A stretch of DNA of 7,752 nucleotides. It comes from Myxococcales bacterium UBA5297. GTDB taxonomy: Bacteria > Myxococcota > Myxococcia > Myxococcales > UBA5297. Position 1 is the stretch's first letter; the number at the start of each line of letters is the position of its first letter. Below are positions 5,628 to 7,752 of the stretch, one piece after another. Below the pieces are notes generated by a model. It saw only the letters and a list, made by a program, of their open reading frames with translations. It was not told the origin of the DNA and searched no databases. The DNA is taken from assembly GCA_002408385.1 (NCBI GenBank), contig DHSB01000204.1:43935-51686 (forward strand). The letters are read 5' to 3'. The translations under genes were made by a program, and so were the position numbers.

Positions 5628-6356
5628 ATGTACAACCTGACCATCAGCCTCCTCGTCGCCGCGGCGGTCTTCGGCCTGGTGCTCGCCACCGGCCTCGCGC
5701 CGTGGGCGGCAATCATCCCGGCCCTCATCGGGATGTTCATCTCCAACTTCCTGCTCGCCCGCCGGGTGGGCAAGAAAGTCCAGGAGCTCGCCACCGCGGC
5801 GCAAAGGGAGATCCAGGCCCAGCGCATCGACAAGGGCATCAAGCTGCTCGAAGAGGGCTTCAAGTACGAGAAGTGGCAGTTTCTCGTCGGCGCCGAGCTG
5901 CACTCGAACATCGGCATCCTGCACTACGTGAAGAAGGACTTCGCCGAGGCGCGCCCGCATCTGCAGAAGGCCTCGCCCCGCGGCCCTGCCGGCGCACGCG
6001 CCAAGGCGATGCTCGCCTGCATCCACTACCAGCAGAAGGATGAGGCGGCGATGCGCGGCGCCTTCGAGCTGGCGGTCAAGGCGGGCAAGAAGGAAGGCAT
6101 CATCTGGGCGACCTACGCCTGGTGCCTCGAGAAGCTCGGCAAGCGCGACGACGCCATCCGCGTCCTCGCCCGCGCGGTGGAGGCCAACCCCTCCGACGAG
6201 CGCCTCAAGGCCAACATGGTCGCGCTTCAGAACGAGAAGAAGCTGAAGATGAAGGCCTACGCGCCCGAGTGGTACCAGTTCCACCTCGAGAAGCTGCCGA
6301 TGGACCTGATGGGCGGCCCGGGCGGCGGGCGGCGCGTCATCTACCAGCGGCGCTGA
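5628..6356 (+). CDS. Two-TM membrane protein with cytoplasmic TPR domain
   Basis: 242 aa from ATG 5628, with AAAGG (5617-5621) 6 nt upstream. Two hydrophobic helices occupy residues 5-22 and 24-44, forming a tight hairpin that ends in the basic cluster RRVGKK (45-50). By the positive-inside rule the remaining domain is cytoplasmic. Residues 60-200 are helical repeats of TPR type: a possible hairpin at about 88-116, a less regular one at about 122-152, and the clearest at 157-188 (WATYAWCLEKLGKRDDAIRV followed by ARAVEANPSD). A basic linker KKLKMKAYAPEWYQ (205-217) and a Gly-rich tail (229-235) close the protein. TPRs bind partner proteins; no catalytic motif is seen, and the partner is unknown. 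Its position behind tRNA-Leu, without a visible promoter of its own, suggests read-through transcription. Confidence 0.88.
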   Translation: MYNLTISLLVAAAVFGLVLATGLAPWAAIIPALIGMFISNFLLARRVGKKVQELATAAQREIQAQRIDKGIKLLEEGFKYEKWQFLVGAELHSNIGILHYVKKDFAEARPHLQKASPRGPAGARAKAMLACIHYQQKDEAAMRGAFELAVKAGKKEGIIWATYAWCLEKLGKRDDAIRVLARAVEANPSDERLKANMVALQNEKKLKMKAYAPEWYQFHLEKLPMDLMGGPGGGRRVIYQRR

Positions 6357-6364
6357 TCCCCGCT

Positions 6365-6470
6365 CCGGACGGCCGGCCTTCGCTTCGGCCGATCACGGGA
6401 AACCGGAGGATCGACCTTCGCCTCGGCCGATGGCCGCGGGACCGGAGGCTCGACCTTCGCCTCGGCCAAG
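6365..6470. repeat. Imperfect tandem repeat of 38-39 nt after the TPR gene
   Basis: Unit: CCGGAGGNTCGA followed by CCTTCGCCTCGGCCGAT and a short variable GGGA-type end. Units start at 6365, 6403 and 6442 (periods 38 and 39); the third breaks off near 6470. The array begins 8 nt after the TGA of the TPR gene. Read on the minus strand, two units give a 13-residue repeat (EAKVDPPV-like), but the 38-nt period shifts the frame of the third, which argues against a gene. Confidence 0.6.
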
Positions 6471-6473
6471 TCG

Positions 6474-6490
6474 GCCGGCGAGGCGCCGGC
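6474..6490. other. Perfect 7-bp hairpin at the end of the repeat array
   Basis: GCCGGCG (6474-6480) and CGCCGGC (6484-6490) are exact reverse complements with a 3-nt loop AGG. It follows the 38-39-nt repeats directly, about 118 nt after the TPR stop. No T-run follows, so any terminator role would be non-canonical. Confidence 0.3.
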
Positions 6491-6543
6491 ACTCCAATCC
6501 CACCCCTCGCCGACGGCCCCCTGCTCCGAGGTTCCGCGGACCG

Positions 6544-6623
6544 GGGCAACTTCTGCGCCGGCAGGCCTTGCGTGAGCGAGCGTCGGCGGACGCAAGCTCT
6601 GCCGTGCTCCCGGCGCACAGCCT
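6544..6623 (+). ncRNA. Nested long hairpin; part of a candidate structured RNA
   Basis: TGCGCCGG (6554-6561) pairs with CCGGCGCA (6610-6617), then CAG (6562-6564) with CTG (6599-6601), and inside these CTTGCGT (6567-6573) with ACGCAAG (6590-6596), with an 8-nt bulge on the 3' side. GGGC (6544-6547) can pair with GCCT (6620-6623) outside. The nesting is more than a single chance stem. It lies in a 700-nt stretch without a protein gene, and an intrinsic terminator ends the same stretch on the same strand. The limits given are those of the hairpin; a transcript could extend to 6862. Conserved segments of RNase P RNA, tmRNA, SRP RNA and the cobalamin riboswitch are not seen. No clear promoter was found. 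Confidence 0.3.
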
Positions 6624-6826
6624 GCAGCGATTACCGAGCCGGCCCGCGCGGCGGCTCCCGGGCTGGGCTTGCCTGCGCGACAACCCCGCGAATCAGCGAG
6701 CCAAGGGCCAGCGGGCACGCGCGTTGCTCTTCCCAGCGCCTATTGGCGGCGATGCCGGGAAGCGATCGCATGGTGTCTCGGGGGCAATCGGGCGGCGCGG
6801 GCGCGGGGACGGAGCCCCGAGGAACG

Positions 6827-6862
6827 GAGAGGCCCTCTCTCTTCGAGAGGGCCTCTCTTTTT
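6827..6862 (+). terminator. Strong intrinsic terminator
   Basis: GAGAGGCCCTCTC (6827-6839) and GAGAGGGCCTCTC (6845-6857) form a perfect 13-bp stem around TCTTC, followed by TTTTTG from 6858. It acts on the plus strand only; no T-run exists on the other side. It lies 470 nt after the end of the TPR gene and about 195 nt before the next start codon. It therefore ends either a long 3' UTR, a separate small RNA, or a leader transcript of the oxidoreductase gene. Confidence 0.92.
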
Positions 6863-6902
6863 GTCCAGCGCAGGCTCACCCCGTCCTCGGCAAAGCGGGG
6901 CC

Positions 6903-7028
6903 GGGCCGAGGCTTGGTGCTCAGCCCCCTCGCCGCTCGACGCCCTCTCCACGCAAAGGCCGTGCGACGGGCCGACCGCCGCGCGGGCCACGCTTGGTGAC
7001 CCGACCGCCGATGAGAACCTTCTCATCG
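6903..7028. promoter_or_regulatory. Direct repeats and a palindromic dyad upstream of the oxidoreductase gene
   Basis: GCTTGGTG occurs at 6911-6918 and 6991-6998, each preceded by GGGCC with 3 or 2 nt between. CCGACCGCCG occurs at 6971-6980 and 7001-7010. CGATGAGA (7009-7016) and TCTCATCG (7021-7028) form a perfect dyad around ACCT, ending 28 nt before the start codon. The dyad could be a regulator site or a leader hairpin. I cannot place a convincing -35/-10 pair here, although TTGGTG at 6993 resembles a -35 element. Confidence 0.35.
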
Positions 7029-7056
7029 AGCCGATCCCGGCTCGCGGAGCCGACAG

Positions 7057-7752
7057 ATGGCGTTGGGGCTTTCGGAGGGGCTGAGGGTCGGCGTCGTTGG
7101 AGCAGGCCCGGCGGGCGCGGCCTTCGCGGGCGCACTGTTGGCCGCCGCGCGGGCGTTCGGCCGGAGAATCGAAGTCTTCCTCTACGACGGCGGCCGCGAG
7201 CGCGCGGTCGTGCCCCCGGCGCTGCTCGACTCCGACACCCGCTGCCGTCTCGCCTCGCTGGGCGCCGTCCTTCCGCTCAGGCCCACCGCGGTCGAGGTCC
7301 GAGGGGTGCTCGTCCACGCGGGCGGCCGCAGCGCGCTTCTCGAGACCCCTGCCGGCGGCTTGTGGATCCTCGACAGCCCCGAGCTGCCCGGCGAGCGCAT
7401 CGTCAAGAAGGTGCTGCTCGACGCGGCGGTCCTGCGCGGCGCCAGGCTCAAGATGGCGCGCGTCGACGCGGTCGAGCGGCTCGACGACGAATGGGTCCTG
7501 CGCGCCCGCGGCAGCTCGGAGACCTTCGGGCTGGTCGCCGGCGCCTTCGGCCCCGACAGCAGACTGGCCGGCTCGTGGCAACAGGGGCGCTTTCGCCCGC
7601 CGCCGCGGCTCCTCGGCTCCCACGCGCGCATCGCCTGGCACGGGCGCGACGATCTGCTCCGGCTCTGCCTGGCCCCGACGCCCGAGGTCGATGCGCTCGT
7701 CGTGGTGCCGTGCGGCGCGGGCGCCTACGTGCTCGCGATCGGAGAGGACGTC
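7057..7752 (+). CDS. FAD-dependent oxidoreductase, N-terminal part (runs off the window)
   Basis: 232 codons are present with no stop, so the 3' end is missing. The start ATG 7057 is supported by GGAG (7046-7049) 7 nt upstream. Residues 11-20 (VGVVGAGPAG) form the GxGxxG dinucleotide-binding loop of a Rossmann fold, and Asp44 in VFLYDGG sits where the ribose-binding acidic residue is expected. Residues 159-169 (LVAGAFGPDSR) match the second FAD motif of the PHBH/geranylgeranyl-reductase superfamily, usually GADGxxSxxR, with Phe replacing the Asp. LLDSDTRCRLASLG (56-69) and DSPELPGERIV fit the same group. Members hydroxylate aromatics or reduce isoprenoid double bonds, and the substrate cannot be predicted from this half. 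The gene follows a strong terminator and a dyad, so it probably has its own regulated promoter. Confidence 0.85.
   Translation, partial: MALGLSEGLRVGVVGAGPAGAAFAGALLAAARAFGRRIEVFLYDGGRERAVVPPALLDSDTRCRLASLGAVLPLRPTAVEVRGVLVHAGGRSALLETPAGGLWILDSPELPGERIVKKVLLDAAVLRGARLKMARVDAVERLDDEWVLRARGSSETFGLVAGAFGPDSRLAGSWQQGRFRPPPRLLGSHARIAWHGRDDLLRLCLAPTPEVDALVVVPCGAGAYVLAIGEDV

Noticed and set aside
4396..5640. Plus-strand open frame crossing the outer-membrane protein gene and the tRNA
   Set aside because: It runs through the tRNA-Leu gene and its promoter and is an antisense reading of the barrel protein.
6600..6640. Short resemblance to the 3' part of 6S RNA (ACAGCCTGC-like segment)
   Set aside because: Only a few bases match and the long closing stem with a central bubble could not be built. 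Not enough to name the RNA.
6341..6718. Minus-strand frame of 125 codons including EAKV-type 13-residue repeats
   Set aside because: The repeat comes from the 38-39-nt tandem array and loses frame in the third unit. It overlaps the end of the TPR gene, and no ribosome site or domain was found.
6631..7641. Long minus-strand frame opposite the oxidoreductase and terminator
   Set aside because: It crosses the intrinsic terminator and is antisense to a gene with clear FAD motifs; composition is typical of a shadow frame.

Overview
The window is a 7.75-kb stretch of very GC-rich DNA with strong G/C preference at third codon positions. It encodes six complete proteins, one protein cut by the right edge, and one tRNA. 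Two lipoproteins, one with carboxypeptidase-regulatory-like domains and a short cysteine cluster, several TPR membrane proteins, a small outer-membrane barrel and a candidate sigma-54 promoter together suggest a Myxococcota-type (former Deltaproteobacteria) chromosome. This assignment is an inference from style; no marker gene is present. I see no transposase, integrase, phage gene, CRISPR array or restriction gene, so this looks like ordinary chromosome.

Left part (1-2434, plus strand): a leader with a GG-N10-GC sigma-54-like element is followed by two translationally coupled lipoprotein genes. The first (201-761) is a small beta-rich lipoprotein. The second (758-2434) has a Cys cluster and three carboxypeptidase-regulatory-like domains. 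They overlap by ATGA and probably form one surface or periplasmic module.

Middle part (2603-5106, minus strand, convergent with the lipoproteins): reading in the direction of transcription, a small outer-membrane beta-barrel protein (5106-4447), a membrane-anchored coiled-coil/TPR protein of CpoB/YbgF-like layout (4223-3216), and a small single-pass membrane protein (3112-2603). All three are predicted envelope proteins. The gaps of 223 and 103 nt contain hairpins, so they may be separate transcripts or one operon with internal control. The convergent gap 2435-2602 is filled by an imperfect tandem repeat of about 45 nt.

Right part (5107-7752, plus strand): 5107-5328 has no gene that I can support. 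A sigma-70 promoter (TTGACG-18-TATAAG) drives tRNA-Leu(CAA) at 5407-5491. A two-TM TPR protein follows at 5628-6356, with no recognisable promoter or terminator between it and the tRNA. Next comes a 700-nt stretch without a protein gene (6357-7056). It holds a tandem repeat of 38-39 nt, a nested long hairpin, a near-perfect intrinsic terminator (6827-6862), short direct repeats and a palindromic dyad. This arrangement is compatible with an unannotated small RNA or a very long 3' UTR. The window ends inside a FAD-dependent oxidoreductase gene (from 7057) that has no stop before the edge.

I found no clear novel multi-gene system. The most promising unexplained element is the terminated non-coding region 6357-6862, followed by the sigma-54-like promoter and the coupled lipoprotein pair.
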